A stretch of 49,017 nt of DNA from NCBI GenBank assembly GCA_003427395.1, contig BFEA01000025.1, positions 317,006 to 366,022 of the forward strand, given 5' to 3'. This stretch comes from Chara braunii (taxonomy: Eukaryota > Streptophyta > Charophyceae > Charales > Characeae). The notes beneath the pieces are model-generated. The model did not search any database, was not told where the DNA came from, and saw only the letters and a program-made list of their open reading frames with translations. Positions 1 to 10,909 of this stretch are shown piece by piece (position 1 is the first letter of the stretch; each line of letters begins with the position of its first letter). A program made the translations under genes and the position numbers.

Positions 1-78
<78 letters not shown>
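1..78. repeat. (CT)39 microsatellite
   Basis: Uninterrupted CT dinucleotide run that starts at the window edge, so its true length is unknown. A shorter CT run follows at about 128-143. The bases between and after (79-216) show no recognisable feature. Confidence 0.97.
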
Positions 79-81
<3 letters not shown>

Positions 82-216
82 GTGTGCGCTGTCCACACAC
101 CCACCTGCCTCCACGCACGGACGCTTTGCTCTCTCTCTCTCTCATGCGCGCACACACACGCATAACGTTCGAATATATACCGGATCGTGAGCACACAGCG
201 CAGTCAATGTGAGCTG

Positions 217-370
217 TTTTTTTTTTTTTTTTGAAAAAAAGAACTTCGCGCTGCAGCCCCGTCCTGGTAACAGTCGATTGTGTTCTATTCGTGATATTAT
301 CACTATTTTTTATTTTTACTTTTTTCCACCTTGTCACTAATATTTACTGTATACTTTTTTTTTTTTTTTT
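217..370. repeat. two T16 runs flanking AT-rich sequence
   Basis: T runs at 217-232 and 355-370. They could be remnant poly(A) tails of minus-strand retroposons, but no target-site duplication was found. The frame that opens between them is AT-rich and has no recognisable domain. Confidence 0.6.
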
Positions 371-480
371 AAGTCCAGGGTGTTGTAGAGGTCGGTTTCT
401 GGACCCACGACAGGTACCTATCTACAGTCAGCAACTAATTTATGGGACCCGGACCATCCTATCTTGGAGGATCCCCCTCA

Positions 481-612
481 GACAGCCCTACTGCAGGTTC
501 CCCAACGATTTCCTCCACCAGAGTCTGTCTACTAACACCCCTCCTACCGGGATCCCTTAAGACAATCCCCTACTGTAGGTTCCCCACCGATATCCTCCAG
601 CAGAGCTTGTCC
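481..612. repeat. 80-bp direct tandem repeat, two copies
   Basis: The block starting GACAGCCCTACTGCAGG at 481 recurs, diverged, at 561 (GACAATCCCCTACTGTAGG). Both continue into a TTCCCCA(A/C)CGAT segment and a CCTCCA(C/G)CAGAG segment. The period is 80 bp. No function is apparent. Sequence 613-900 shows nothing recognisable. Confidence 0.75.
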
Positions 613-915
613 CAAGCCAACCCCCCCCCCCAAACGGGACCCCATCCCACCTAAGGTCCTTGCCCCCCCCAAAGCAGAGCCTAAGGTAACCAACACACAT
701 GAGCAGTCTAACCACAAACCCGTACCTGCATCCTCATTAGACTGCTAACTGTATCAGGCAAACCCCTCATAGGCCAGGACCCAACATACAACACCATGGA
801 CTGTCCCCTGGGTGGTGCGCTGGCAGTGTCTGTAATAGCTTACCATGCGTCAGCCCAAGGGGTGTGTGTCCAGCCGTGCGTCATTCTAACGCCCTGCCGG
901 TGTCCATGCATGAGG

Positions 916-993
916 CTGTGGATTTGAACCTGCAACCTCATACCACAATGCGCATTTCCAACCGGTGCTCTAACCACTGAGCTTCCCCCCCTT
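916..993 (-). ncRNA. tRNA-like SINE head (Pol III box A and box B)
   Basis: Read on the minus strand this has a box A-like AGCTCAGTGGTTAGAGCA (around 968-985) and a perfect box B GGTTCAAATCC (920-930), separated by about 36 nt as in a tRNA. The ends do not pair into an acceptor stem, so it is not a functional tRNA. A tRNA-derived SINE head or tRNA pseudogene is the best reading. Confidence 0.55.
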
Positions 994-1118
994 GCCTAGG
1001 AAAGTTGCATCCTAAAATTCGTTCTACAAGCCTTGTATTCGTATACAAGGTACGTACCTTGTTTTCGGGTTAAGACGGTCCTTGGTCCCAGTGGTTTGCA
1101 AATGGACTAGGTCAGAAT

Positions 1119-1380
1119 GACGCTGGTCGGTGCTGGGGCTTGGTCGCGCTGCCCTGTAACCCGAGCGGTACGGGGGCATGAGACCTGGTAGAGAGATCTG
1201 TGGAGTTGACAAGGGTGGAAGGCACTCTAGTGTCTATTGGTGAGCTGGTACTTAGTCGACGCTGGCCGGAGCCGGGGCGGGTCGCTTTGCCCTGTAGCCT
1301 AGCAGGTGGGGGGTTTCTGGGATGGGTCGTGCCACTCTGTAACCTAGCAGTTGGGGGTGGGAGGCCTGGTAGAGATTCGG
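1119..1380 (+). repeat. interspersed repeat R3, two tandem copies
   Basis: Copies begin at 1119 (GACGCTGGTCGGTGCTGGGG) and 1258 (GACGCTGGCCGGAGCCGGGG), 139 bp apart. Each carries a GCCCTGTA(A/G)CC segment, and each ends with (A/G)CCTGGTAGAGA. A third copy lies inverted at about 36985-37145. The length and origin of the family are unknown. Confidence 0.65.
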
Positions 1381-1588
1381 TATCGGGGTATAGGGGAGAG
1401 GCGGATAAGGTTGAACTGCTGACAGTTGCTAAAGGCAGGTGGTTTTCAGTCTGAATATTCCCATGATCAAACCTTAGAGAACCTATTTTTTTGTGTAGAT
1501 TGCATAGCTATCATCTTTTAGCCGAAGCCGTGTAATGGCCCCGGTATCTCAAAGTGTTCTGCATAATTTTCTCAATATGTTCGTGAAT

Positions 1589-1683
1589 GGGACGCTGGGC
1601 CCGGTTCCCAGCACGTGTTGCTCCCCACGAATAGATTGGAGCATGTCCTTGACAAAAAAAACAAACAAACAAACAAAAAAAAA
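1589..1683 (+). mobile_element. SINE-type 3' tail with A-rich end
   Basis: Contains the recurrent core GGGACGCTGGGCCCGGTT, then CACGTGTTGCTCCCCACGAA and TAGATTGGAGC, followed by an A-rich tail (AAAC)n at 1654-1683. The same order of blocks occurs at 11878, 13524-13676 (minus) and 24258. No target-site duplication was found for this copy, so its 5' end is undefined. Confidence 0.65.
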
Positions 1684-1715
1684 TGGTAGTGTTTTGTCGA
1701 AATAGACCAATGTCC

Positions 1716-1728
1716 AAAAAGGCCTGCG
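1716..1728 (+). repeat. candidate 5' target-site duplication of LINE-A
   Basis: AAAAAGGCCTGCG here is repeated exactly at 9036-9048, directly at the end of the LINE-A poly(A) tail. The A5 part is uninformative because it lies within poly(A), so the real support is the 8-bp GGCCTGCG. The position is right for a full-length insertion, 373 bp before ORF1. Confidence 0.55.
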
Positions 1729-2101
1729 TAGGGGCGCGGCGGACGGCGCTTGAGCGCTCCAGGTTAGCGCTACCGGCGTAGCGGCCGGTCCGGGCCATCG
1801 CGGTGTTGGCACCACCAGGATGCCATCGCGAAATGCAGAGTCGTCCTGCTCGGTAGTTTCCGAGCAACTAACCCGCTGGGGAGGGGGATGTGACGATGCG
1901 CGACCCGGCCTGATACAGTACGGTAGGTAGTTTTCTGCACGCGAAACACGTGTAAGTTTCAGTCACTTGGGTACGTGTTCAGCTACTTGGGCGTGCGCCG
2001 GCTGGGCGTCCGCCTTTGAAGTGGAGGACTTGGAGAGAGAGTAGGGTGTAGTTAACGTATTTGGAGAAGAGAGTAGGGGTAGTCAACGTCGGAGTTGAGA
2101 G

Positions 2102-4310
2102 ATGGCGCATCAAGAGGAAAGAGTGGTTGCACAGCAACCGCAGGAAGAACGTGGCCCGCCGGGGGCGGAAGTACAAATGTCAGATGAAGATCGAATCAGA
2201 ATTCTTATTGCTAAGTGTTACGAGGATGGGGTATTTCCGGAAAGGTTGAGGCATGGCGAATTCGTAATAGAGAACGGCATCCGGGTTCTTAAAATCAACC
2301 CACAGATTGACCGCCTTACTACCGCTTGGTTGAAAGAACGTACGGTGACGGTCATCTTCCAAGGGGCCGCCAGGGACCTGCCGATGAAGACCCGAGAAGA
2401 CCTCATACGAGCGTATGAGAATGGCTGGATGTGTCGTCGAACCTTCACAAGGGGTTTTAAGAGAGGGAGCGTGCACGTAGAGGAAGCTAATGTTATGTCG
2501 TATGTGGCCAAGGCGAGGGAAGTCGCACAATGGTTAGTGGCCGAAGGGGAAGATGTGGTGGTAATTAGGGGAGTTGAGTATAAATTGCTCTTCAAACCCT
2601 GGATGACAAGGGCCGAATTGGATGAGCGCAGAAGGCAGGAAGAAGAAACCAAATTCTGGGTGACAGCTCTCCGTGTTCCATTACGTGCTATGTTTCATGT
2701 CCCGGATTTGGTCCACCAGGCGATGGGAGCGATTATCCTACAGCATCCGCCGGAACCAGATGCGGCCAGACCAAAATTAATGAACTTAAAATTTGAATTA
2801 GCAAGAGAAGCGAAGGAGAGGTTCGAACCCACGTTGGCGATGAAATTGGAGGATGGCGAGCTATATAACGTGGAGTTTGTGTGCAAGAACACTCCCTGGT
2901 GCAAACGCTGTCGATGGTGGTATCACACTGATTCCGACGGATGCCCGAGGGCAGGAGAAGAGGAGGAGGAGGAAGCGAACAGAAGAAGGGGAGGTGCTAA
3001 GGGGAATCGCAACCAAAGGTGAAATCAAGGGGAAATAATATTCCAAAGAGCAGTAAGGGATGCAGCTAGGGATGTCCGAACCCGACAGGAAGGAGAGGGT
3101 GGGTCGAATGGAGTTGGCTTGAGAAGGACGGAAACCCACCCTGGCCCGGAGGGTTCGATAGCTCGGGGGAGATCGGCTAGTGCAGGTAACGGTGGGCCGA
3201 CAGGCTCTCGTGCGGTAATCCCTACCAATGGAGTGGGGTTAGGTGGGGGAGCAGTAGGCGAGGTGGGAATTGGCAATTCAGGGGGGATGGAGGTAAGGGA
3301 TCCCTCGGGTGCAGCGATGGCGTCGAGACAGTTTCCAGAACAGGGAGACCCCTATTTAAGAAGCCTTCAACAAAATCCCATGTGGCAGCATCCCCCAATG
3401 GGGTACAATCCATATGGTTATTGGTCGGGTCTTGGACATTCGGGGATGCAGATGGCGGCCCTTCAATTCCCATATCAGACACAGCAGCCAGGAGGAGCAA
3501 ATGGGGGAGTAACGATAACATAGGCAGGTGCTTTGCCGAGACACCAGGAGCAGACGGAGATGGGAGGCATCAAAGAGGTGGTGGTTGACCAACAAGGCAA
3601 TCGTGGTCAGGAAAGAGGGCATTCAAGTACTTCTCAACTGTCGAGTGCAGCGTCAGGACAGGGCGGAGATGCAGTGGTGGAACGAGTATATCAGGTTCCG
3701 GAAGGCGTCGTGACGAGGGGAGCAGATGAGCAAGAGTATGAAGAGAAGTTTGTCCTTCCTTTGGTGTGTACTATGTTTGGGAAAGAAGCATTCATTTTAG
3801 GCCTCATTCATAGGAATGGTCAAACCATTCTGCCAGCAGCCCCAATCTGTGGAATTCCAGGCCCAGAGTTAGTGGAAGCACGAGTGAAACAATTATATGC
3901 AGATAGATTTTGCTTTCGTCTATTTTCGGAAGGTATGGTTCCTAAAATTACAATCGACACACCGGCGGGTAAGCGAATAAAATTCTTCAGATGCAAGGAT
4001 TCCCGTACCGCATTGGGCTGGCCTACCGTCGGTGGGTCTCACGTGCATCCCGTTACGAGTGCTACTAGATGAAAGCTCCGCAAAACTGTCTAATGTGTTG
4101 GTGGAACCAGGGATGGCGGCAGAATTCTTGAAAGCACTAAATGAGAAGATGTCGTTGGATAAGAACTTGGAGTCGAGGTTCATCCAGGAAGTACTGCAAG
4201 AAGCCTTGCAGTGTGTATCCCCTACACAGGGGGAAGTGCAAAGAGGAAGAGACAACATCGAGCGAATCCAAGATGTCAGCGCTGCAGGAGGCCTTAATGG
4301 TCAGAGTTAA
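2102..4310 (+). pseudogene. LINE-A ORF1: zinc-knuckle nucleic-acid-binding protein, broken
   Basis: ORF1 proteins of L1-type elements bind the element RNA and form the retrotransposition particle. The frame from ATG 2102 reads a 306-codon N-terminal part ending in a CX2CX4HX5C zinc knuckle (2900-2944, CKRCRWWYHTDSDGC) and an acidic/Arg-rich stretch. It is stopped by TGA at 3020-3022. The same frame continues through a Gly/Gln-rich linker to a second stop, TAG 3521-3523, and then a further domain (about 3720-4020). A frameshift near 4020-4070 moves the reading to another frame that closes with TAA at 4308-4310, one base before the ORF2 ATG. The domain order knuckle-linker-C-terminal domain matches LINE-B ORF1. 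The start is chosen because it is the first ATG of the open frame; no introns are assumed. Confidence 0.75.
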
Positions 4311-4311
4311 A

Positions 4312-7300
4312 ATGGCAACATGGAATGTCAAGGGGTTAGGGGACACGGGGGGAAAGCAGAAAGGAAGAAGGCTGAAGTCATGGATGCACGAGAAAAACGG
4401 TGGACATTATGTTTTTGCAAGAAACAAAGCTCTTTGAAGGGAATTTGGCACAGTTGAGGGACTGGTGGGACGGCCCCCAACGTTGGTCGCCAGCGAGAGG
4501 CTCGAAAGGGGGCACATCGATCCTTGTACACAGCAGACTGGACGCAGAGCTAATCGACTTCGACGCGGATATGTGGGGGAGGTGGGTGTGGCTGAAACTT
4601 CGCTGCGAGGGTTTGGAGGTTGTGGTGGCTACGGTCTACGCCCCGAACGAACCTAGAGAAAGAACAAATTTTTTCAAGGCCCTACCGTACTGTCTGCCGA
4701 AGGCAGAACATATGATTGTAGGGGGAGATTGGAATCAAGTGATTTGCCCAGGCTTGGATTTGGAACTGGCGGAAGACATGCGTAGGGACAGTGAGGCCCT
4801 ATTGAAGTGGATGGAAGCATGGGGCTTGCAAGACATTTTTAGAGTTGTCCATCCTACCAAGTCTGGGTACACCTGGTTGGCGAGTTCCTCAAACGCGGCC
4901 GGAGCCATGCGTAGACTATATTTTTTCCTAACAGCGGGCATCTTTTCAGAAGGAGCCCAGGATGTTGGAGAACAGAACGCGTCCATGTCATATCACAAAC
5001 CTGTGATCCTGGATCTACAACTGTCAGCTCAGAACACAAGGGGGCCAGGGTTCTTTAAGCTGAATGTTCAAAACTTGGAGGATGAGGGTTGGCAGGAGTG
5101 GGTGGATAAGTTTTGGCAAGATTGGAAGTCAACGGAAGGGGAATTTGAAGAATATAAGGAGTGGTGGGATGCAGGTCTGAGAATCATCTTCGCCAAGTTC
5201 GAGGTCTACTTGAGGATAGCAGCCTTCAACAGGAACAAGGAGGAGGCAGAATGTCGCAGAAAGGTAGATGACTCAGAGAGAAGAATGGGTGAGCACCCCA
5301 TCTCAGACTGGGTGTGGGCGGAGGAGAGGGCGCTGAGGCTGAACGAATGGGAACAAATCCAGGTTGAGAAATAGACCAGATGGCAGGAGATCCTGAAGGA
5401 GAAGGGGATTGTCAGCTGCGACAGAATGACTCAAGCGACATTCAAAAGGCTGCTTCCACGACAGAGAATGGCGCAAATGAGGGAACTGCAACACCCTCAT
5501 CTGTTGGGAAAACCGCGAGCAGTCACCAATGAAGGCATGTGCGAGTATGCGGCTTACTTCAAGGACATTTTGACAGCCAGGAAGACCTACTGGAACTGGG
5601 AGACGGATCTGACAGAAAGCTCGAATTTTCGGAACTCGTTGCAGGCCCGACTCTCGGTCAGCAGCAAACTGGCCCTAGACAGACCCATAACTGAAGAAGA
5701 GCTCAGACAAACACTTAAAGTTATGGCGAAAGGCAAGGCACCGGGGGACGATGGCCTCCCGGTGGAATTTTTCCAAGCCTGTTGGGCGACGCTGGAGGCA
5801 GATGTGGTGAACCTGTTTAACGGGATCCTGATTGGAGGTTCGCTGGGAAGTTCCATGACAAATGGCGTCATCTCGCTACTGTACAAGAAGGGTGACCGGA
5901 GTGATATACGGAATTGGAGGCCGATCTCGCTGTTGAATGTTATATACAAAATCCTTGCGAAGACCCTTGCCAGAAGACTGGGGAAGGTGTTGCCAGGCTT
6001 AGTAGGCAAGGATCAGGGCGCATTTGTGCAGGGGCGATCCATTTTTGAGAACATCTTAACGGCAGTGGAGACCTTGGAGATCATTGATAAGGAGAACTTG
6101 GATATGGCGGCGCTGTTGATCGACCTCGAGAAAGCGTATGACAGGGTCAATTGGACCTTTGTCATGACGACTCTTAAGGTTTTGGGATTCGGAGAGCCTT
6201 TCTGTCGGTGGGTGAAATCACTGTATGCCTTTTCAACGGCGGTGGTACAAGTCAACGGGGTGATGTCAGAACAGTTTGACCTTTCGCGTTCCCTCAGGCA
6301 GGGTTGCCCGCTGGCTTCCCTCCTGTTTGGTCTTCAGCTGGAAGTATTGCTGGCAGCAATCAGAGCAGACGAAAGGATACAAGGCATGGAGCTAGTGGGG
6401 GGAGGGGATTGCCGAGTAAAGGCCTTGGCCGACGACCTGCTGGCCCTATCGGTCAACTCACAAGATTCATTGGAAGCCGTGAGACAATGTCTTCAACAGT
6501 ACGCGGACCTGTCAGAGGCAGCGATCAATTGGAAGAAATCAGTTTTTTTCCTAACAGAGGAATTTCAATTCCAAGCCCAATGGGGAATGCAGAGGGTGCC
6601 GGCAGGGGAAACACAGAGATACCTTGGAGTCCAGGTGGCGCTGGGCGATGCTGCTGCTTCCCAGGAATTGATTTTGCAGGAGAGGGTCACAACTAGAATA
6701 AGGAGTTGGGGTAAGGCTCCCCACCTCTCACTGATAGGGAGTGCACTGGTGATTACAGTCTCCGACTTTTCACTATTATGGTATGTTCTGCGCATGCTCA
6801 AGATCTCAGACGCCACCATCAGGGCTATACGGGCTATGGCAAGGCGGTTCATATGGAAGCCGAACTCAGAGGACACCCAGGGATATATTGCTAAAGTAGC
6901 ATGGGATACCCTCTGTTCTGCAAGAGAGGATGGGGGTCTAGCAATTATTGACCCGGGGGCACAGAACTTGGCTTTATTGGCAAGTTGGATCCTGAGGGTG
7001 GCAGAAATGTCGGACCCGCCGGATTGGTGCAGATTGGCGGAACGTATTTTAATGGAGGAATGGGGACTGAGTCGGCCTTCGGATGTATGGATAGCAATGA
7101 TGATGAAAACTTTCCTAAACAATAGAATCAGGTCAGGTTTTTGGAAAGGGGTTATCCAAGCCTAGATGCAAGTTCGACCTACTGTTCGAAGGCAGCTATC
7201 TACTAAGGAGGAAGTCAAATCCCAAGCTCTGTTTGAAAATCAGTTGATCATCAGCAACGCAAGAACTCCCTTTTCTGCAGTAGCACGCCCAGGGAGTTTC

Positions 7301-8516
7301 GGTCATAAATGGATACAGAGAGGGGTATCCACTGTGGGCGACTTGTGGAATGAGTCTGTAAATTTGTGGCATACGTCGGAACACATTAAGGCGAAGTTGG
7401 GGCGCCTCCCAGCTCAGGAAGAAAGACTTGGCCTCCTACTTCAAGCCATCCCAGAGCAATGGAAGCTGCTGCTGGGCCCGGAGACTTGGCTTCGAGGCAC
7501 CTCAGGTGAAGAGGTAGGGAAGTTCTACAAGCTGAGATGTTGGGATGACGAAGAACGGGATAAGTGCCATATGGATGAATTCACCCAATCGACCGCAGAA
7601 GGTGACATGCTGATGCCCTCTCAACCGGTAGTACGAAGAGGCTTGGGGGGATTGCAGGAGGTGAGGGTGAGGGCTTCTTCACTTGTCAACAGGCAGAGGG
7701 AACAATCCTTCAAGTTAGTGGCAGGAGGAACACCGGTACAAGACCTGAGAATTGACCCTAATCAGTAGGGTTGGAAAGTGGGAAGCGAAGTGGTGAATGA
7801 CCTGTGCAACCTAAGCCCAGTGTTCGTCATCAGGAAAAAAGCGGGAAGGGGAAAGTTGATGGATAGGTTGATGCATCGTTGGGAAAAGGCACAACTGTGC
7901 ATTCCACCCCCAACGAATATGCAGCTCACTCGGCTGTGGAAGCAGCTTGCAGATATCCCGTCACAAAAGATAGCTTCTCTCATATGGCTGCAGTCCCATT
8001 TGTCAGTCCCAACAACCAAGTGGTTTGCAAACAGAGGAATGCAGGTAAGTTTGGCCTGTGACAGATGCGCGTGGCCTATTGATGACTCACATGTGGTGGG
8101 ACTGCCCCAGCTCGAGGAAGTGGTGGGTTTGGTGGTTCAGACACTGGGAGAGAATGTCAGGAAGGAAAGGAGAACAGGATGTGGCTTGGGTTTTGAAAGG
8201 CTGTCTGGGCCAAGGGGAGAGGGGGGACAAGGGGTGGGGGTACATTGCCCAGGTCAGTCGGGCGGTGATGATTTGGGTCATCTGGTTGGATAGAAACGGC
8301 AGAAGATTCCAGAATCAGGGGCTGTCAGAAGTTCAGGCTGAGAAACTGTTCAGATCGTTGCTGAAAACGGAAATCAGAGCAGACTGGAGAAAGAGGGTGG
8401 TGCAGGGGAACAGTCTGGCCGGCTTGAGGTGGTTCCATGAGACTTGGGCAGCACCAGGCGCTCTGGCAGAGGTCAGCGATAGGAAGCTGAAAACGGCTCC
8501 TTGGCTCGACAGATAA
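4312..8516 (+). pseudogene. LINE-A ORF2: endonuclease/reverse transcriptase, broken
   Basis: ORF2 nicks DNA and reverse-transcribes the element RNA at the nick. The frame starts at ATG 4312 (MATWNVKGLG, the first endonuclease motif); ATG 4297 is an alternative. A frameshift in the A5 run 4393-4397 moves to the frame that carries QETKL, GGDWN and the degenerate SYHKP. The RT follows: fingers APGDDGLPVEFF, motif A LIDLEKAYDRV (6115-6147), RQGCPLAS, and motif C LADD (Asp pair 6431-6436). A zinc domain lies at about 8057-8110 (CDRC, then HMWWDC after a frameshift near 8070). In-frame stops are TAG 5372-5374, TAG 7163-7165 and TAG 7766-7768. About 1400 codons in all. The RT catalytic aspartates are intact, but the endonuclease Asp of the usual SDH motif reads Tyr (codon 4991-4993). 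Confidence 0.88.
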
Positions 8517-9019
8517 CCCCGGGATGGAGGAGAGGTAGCTTAGGGGTCAAGGTTTAGGGAGGGAGGGGGGAGTTGATATGTAGGGTTATCAGGGTAGACA
8601 GTATGGCCCTGAGTTGGGGTAGCAGGTAGTTGGGTAGAGGTAGAGGTAGCAGTCTGGCGTTCGGCTGCGTTAAGGGTTCTGTCGCAGTAGACACAGAGCG
8701 ATAGTGAGCGTCTCGGAACAAGGAACTCGGTTCCATCGGCTGTGCTGGGCCGAGATCTGGTCGAGTTAGGCCAGGGTTAGTTGGGGTTTAGTGTATCAGT
8801 GGGCTAGGCTAGGGGTAGCGGGTTAGGAGGGTTAGGAGTATAGGATAGTGCTGTGAGAGTTTTAAGGTCCGCAGAGATTCACAAGATTTTGTATGTTCAT
8901 GAGGTTGGTACAGGAAGGGATAAGCTAAACCGGCTGATGCTGCCGGGATAACACCGGGTGGAATTGTGAGGTCCCCGGTCTCAACTCTTTGCTTGACGAA
9001 ATAAAGATTGTGTCCTTTT
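8517..9019 (+). other. LINE-A 3' UTR with AATAAA signal
   Basis: Non-coding G-rich sequence of about 500 bp after the ORF2 stop. It ends with AATAAA at 9000-9005, 15 nt before the poly(A) run that starts at 9020. It does not contain the GGGACGCTGG core found in the LINE-B and LINE-C tails, so LINE-A belongs to a different tail family. Confidence 0.75.
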
Positions 9020-9048
9020 AAAAAAAAAAAAAAAAAAAAAGGCCTGCG
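9020..9048 (+). repeat. LINE-A poly(A) tail and candidate 3' TSD
   Basis: A21 run (9020-9040) followed by GGCCTGCG (9041-9048), which matches the 5' flank at 1721-1728. The sequence from 9049 to about 9225 is not recognisable beyond pyrimidine-rich stretches. Confidence 0.7.
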
Positions 9049-9224
9049 GTTTTGACGTTGGCGTGGCGAGGCCCAAAGCTTCCTTCCATGAGGCCACAAA
9101 AGAGAAACAAGCCTGAATGGGAAACAAACAACAGAAAGGGAGAAACTCTTTCTTTTTTTCCTTTTTTCCTTTTTTGAAGTTTTTCCCAATTTTATTCTCA
9201 CGAGATTTTTCTGCCAGTTCCCAC

Positions 9225-10220
9225 AATGAGTTGGGGCTGGACCCAATCGAGTGGGGATGGAAACGTACTGGCCCGTCACGAGGGCGAGCCCACAAGGACA
9301 CAACATTGGTAAACCTCTCCGTTAAAACCACATACAGACTGATCAGGCCAAGATGGAACCTAAAAGACACAGTGGATGATCGTTGGTATGGACACCTAAA
9401 CATTGATAGGCATCTGCTAACCCCGATTAGGTGGTTCCAGGAAACCAAGAGGAGGCCGACAAAAAATTCTTCATTGCAATGGCAGATAGCCCACAGGTGT
9501 CTACCTACTAACAACTAGCTAATTGATCATACCAGGCTGGAACAACAAGGTCGGGCCCTCCCCTGGTGCTGTCGATGCCTCCGGGCATATCCGGCCAAAA
9601 AAGCGGCCGAAACCATTGAGCACATCTTTCTACAGTGCCCAAATGTTGNTCTCACCTGGNGCTGGTGGGACCGGATCTGGCAGCNCTTAGTTCCGGGTTC
9701 CCTCTGGCCATGGGACTGGCGGGCAATTCTAACGGGCTTCTGGCCAGGGCGACCCGAAGATGATTTCGCATCTAATATGTTTGATCTGGGGAGACGAACA
9801 ATTTTATGGTCGCTGTGGTGGCAAAGATGTGTGCTGGCAATGGAAGATGTACGAGTGGAAGGGGAGGAAGTGCGCAAACACATAAAAAATCAATTCCAAC
9901 TGGACATCACAGAGAAATGGCAGACAGTTAGATGCAAGCTAGATCTTTTTCAACAACCAAAGGACATCAGAGAAAATATCACTAAGTTCTGCCAAGAATG
10001 GTTAGGAGGGGAGAGAGGGGGCTGGATTCCACAGGTGAGATGGTCGGGGGACTGGGAAGCGGGCATCCAGGGGGGGGGTGTGACGATAAGAAGAGATTAT
10101 TGCTTGGACTTCAAAGAATGGACTGGTATTGACCCAAGTTTCCCGATGAGGCCTGCTTCAGATTTCCCGGACCCCTTCCCCCCACACCCTCTATCCCTGA
10201 TAGAAACAACTAGACCGTGA
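9225..10220 (+). pseudogene. LINE-C: 5'-truncated ORF2 C-terminus (RT zinc domain)
   Basis: One frame runs from about 9225 to the TAA-type end near 10220 with a single in-frame stop, TAG 9516-9518. It aligns with the C-terminal third of LINE-B ORF2. Shared segments include TYRLIRP against TYRMLRP, SLQWQIAHRCLP (identical), ETIEHIFLQC (identical) and LGRRTILW against IGRRAVMW. The CX2C...HX4C zinc domain is complete. The stop lies where LINE-B has Trp (PINDW), so it is TGG to TAG. Unresolved bases lie at 9649, 9660 and 9685. The RT and endonuclease are absent, as expected for a 5'-truncated insertion; the 5' boundary is approximate. Confidence 0.82.
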
Positions 10221-10383
10221 GTCTCCGGAGAGAAGGGTTTCAGGATTGAAGCAGGCAGGCTCAGCTTCTAAGGACAAAACTCCTGTAAATAGGCACCGCG
10301 ACTTCCAGCAATAAGAGAAGGGGGTCAGGATGGAAGCATGGAGGTTCACTTGCAGCAATGTTGTTCTGAACAGATGTATCTGA

Positions 10384-10899
10384 GGGATGCAGGACCCGGT
10401 TCCCAGCAGGAGTGGCTGTTGGGTTAAGGAAGGATGAGTAGGTTGGCTCCGGGACACTGGACCCGGCTGCCAGCAAATTGGTGTCACCATTGATGTATTG
10501 TTTTGCACAGAAGGATTTAAGTTGTTCTGCACAGAAGGATTTAAGGGACGCTGGACCCGGTTTTCGGCAAATCCATGTAACAGGCACAATAGGCGCCATG
10601 AAGACGGTGGAGGGATGGCAGGGGTAAGGGGATGGAGGGAGATTCCACCGGTGCCCCCCGGTGTCTCTCCCCCCAATACCCAACCCTCCTACAGAATAGG
10701 CATAGGCGAGTTGATTGGACAAGGGACACTGGACCCGGTTTCCAGCAAAAAAAGAGAATGGTAGGTGGATGGCAGAGGCTAGGGGATGGAGGGGGAATCC
10801 ACTGGTGCCCCCCGGTGGCCCCCTCCTATACCCGACCCCAATGCGGGGCAGGGACGGAAGAGTAGTTTGGAGATGGGACGCTGGACCCGGTTTCCAGCA
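10384..10899 (+). repeat. tandem units with GGGACGCTGGACCCGG core (LINE-C 3' region)
   Basis: Core copies start at 10384, 10451, 10545, 10723 and 10875. The last two units (about 10605-10747 and 10760-10899) repeat with a period near 152-154 bp and share GGATGGAGGG and GGTGCCCCCCGGTG. The array follows the LINE-C coding end and runs into the scaffold gap, so its total length is unknown. The core can fold as GCTGG...CCAGC. Confidence 0.7.
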
Positions 10900-10909
10900 C
10901 ATTGGCGTC

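Larger units (their letters stand above)
1729..9035 (+). mobile_element. LINE-A, full-length L1-type retrotransposon (decayed)
   Basis: About 7.3 kb: 5' leader (1729-2101), ORF1 (2102-4310), ORF2 (4312-8516), 3' UTR, an AATAAA signal (9000-9005) and a poly(A) run at 9020-9040. It is bounded by a candidate TSD. The ORF order, zinc-knuckle ORF1, apurinic-type endonuclease, LINE reverse transcriptase and C-terminal zinc domain define an L1-type element. ORF1 has two in-frame stops, ORF2 has three, and frameshifts occur near 4020, 4393 and 8070, so the copy is not autonomous. The 1729-2101 leader would hold the internal promoter, but no motif was identified. Confidence 0.85.

Noticed and set aside
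3119-3523. Separate gene between LINE-A ORF1 and ORF2
   Set aside because: It is in the same frame as ORF1 and separated only by a stop; best read as the ORF1 linker.
9117-9230. Upstream extension of the LINE-C frame
   Set aside because: The frame is open from 9117 but the first residues are translated T-rich sequence with no similarity to LINE-B.
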